A stretch of 5,643 nucleotides of DNA from positions 1 through 5,643 of the forward strand of contig JAUIAI010000216.1 in NCBI GenBank assembly GCA_030425615.1, written 5' to 3'. The notes below the pieces were generated by a model. That model was not told the origin of the DNA. It ran no database searches and worked only from the letters and a program-made list of their open reading frames with translations. Position numbers and translations under genes: made by a program. Positions 5,447 to 5,643 of this stretch are shown here, in pieces; position 1 is the first letter of the stretch; every line of letters starts with the position of its first letter. The stretch is from Gammaproteobacteria bacterium. Its GTDB lineage: Bacteria > Pseudomonadota > Gammaproteobacteria > Burkholderiales > Burkholderiaceae_E.

Positions 5447-5643
5447 ATGACCGAAACATCGTCCGCGCCTTCCACCCGAAACTGCCTGTTCATCATGTGC
5501 GATCAGTTGCGGGCCGACTATCTCTCCTGCTATGGCGGCCCCGTGCCGACGCCGAACATCGATCGTCTGGCGGCACGCGGCATGCGCTTCGACCGTGCAT
5601 ACGTGAGCTCGGGGGTGTGCGGGCCGGCGCGCATGTCCTATTA
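5447..5643 (+). CDS. Type I sulfatase / alkaline-phosphatase-superfamily hydrolase (N-terminal 65 residues, partial)
   Basis: The frame from ATG 5447 runs off the window edge. After a short polar N-terminus comes the first core strand NCLFIMCDQLRADYLSCYG (12-30), with D19 the expected first metal ligand. PTPNIDRLAARGMRFDRAY (34-52) is a typical sulfatase segment. The CGPAR motif (58-62) is the CxPxR sequence whose cysteine (C58, codon 5618-5620) is oxidised to formylglycine in active sulfatases and in the related phosphonate monoester hydrolases. No Sec or Tat signal is evident, suggesting a cytoplasmic enzyme. The start lies 11 bp after the ThDP gene, and the gap (ACCCCCACCCC) contains no Shine-Dalgarno sequence. 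Translation probably depends on coupling, because the next in-frame ATG (M17) would cut into the first core strand. In this operon it may release a phenol from an aryl sulfate; choline-sulfatase-like or phosphonate-ester specificity is equally possible from this fragment. Confidence 0.88.
   Translation, partial: MTETSSAPSTRNCLFIMCDQLRADYLSCYGGPVPTPNIDRLAARGMRFDRAYVSSGVCGPARMSY

Noticed and set aside
3687..5459. A 590-codon open frame on the minus strand opposite the ThDP gene
   Set aside because: Same GC-driven shadow effect; there are no conserved motifs, and the + strand has clear ThDP motifs.

Overview
The window is high-GC DNA (roughly two thirds G+C by eye, with codon third positions almost all G or C). 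It is packed with tightly spaced genes on the + strand and has no RNA gene, mobile element, CRISPR array or long gap. The gene families (DUF1185/AA_synth, an MhpA-type flavin hydroxylase, acetolactate-synthase-like ThDP enzymes) and the dense catabolic-operon layout suggest a high-GC proteobacterium, probably beta- or gammaproteobacterial. No marker gene settles the taxonomy.

Layout. Positions 1-98 are a short leader that may hold the last codons of an upstream gene, plus a perfect 16-bp palindrome. Five complete genes follow: a single-domain VOC/extradiol-dioxygenase-like protein (99-602), a DUF1185 'amino acid synthesis' protein (595-1206), an alpha/beta hydrolase (1235-2095), an MhpA-like FAD monooxygenase (2146-3804) and a thiamine-diphosphate-dependent enzyme (3801-5435). 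The window ends inside a sixth gene, a formylglycine sulfatase (5447 onward). Adjacent genes overlap by 8 or 4 bp or are separated by 11-50 bp. No terminator-like hairpin with a T-tract lies between them, so they look like one operon.

How the genes may work together (inference). A sulfatase could free a phenolic compound from its sulfate ester. The MhpA-like hydroxylase would add an ortho hydroxyl to make a catechol, and the VOC protein, which keeps a full His-His-Glu metal triad and the extradiol signature, could cleave the ring. The alpha/beta hydrolase could hydrolyse the product or an ester or lactone, and the ThDP enzyme could act on a resulting 2-oxo acid. DUF1185 has no firm function. 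The set resembles an aromatic meta-cleavage pathway but lacks the classical partners (mhpB, mhpD, mhpE, mhpF) within the window. Three members (the DUF1185 protein, the ThDP enzyme and the short dioxygenase) have no settled role, so the pathway and its substrate may be uncharacterised.
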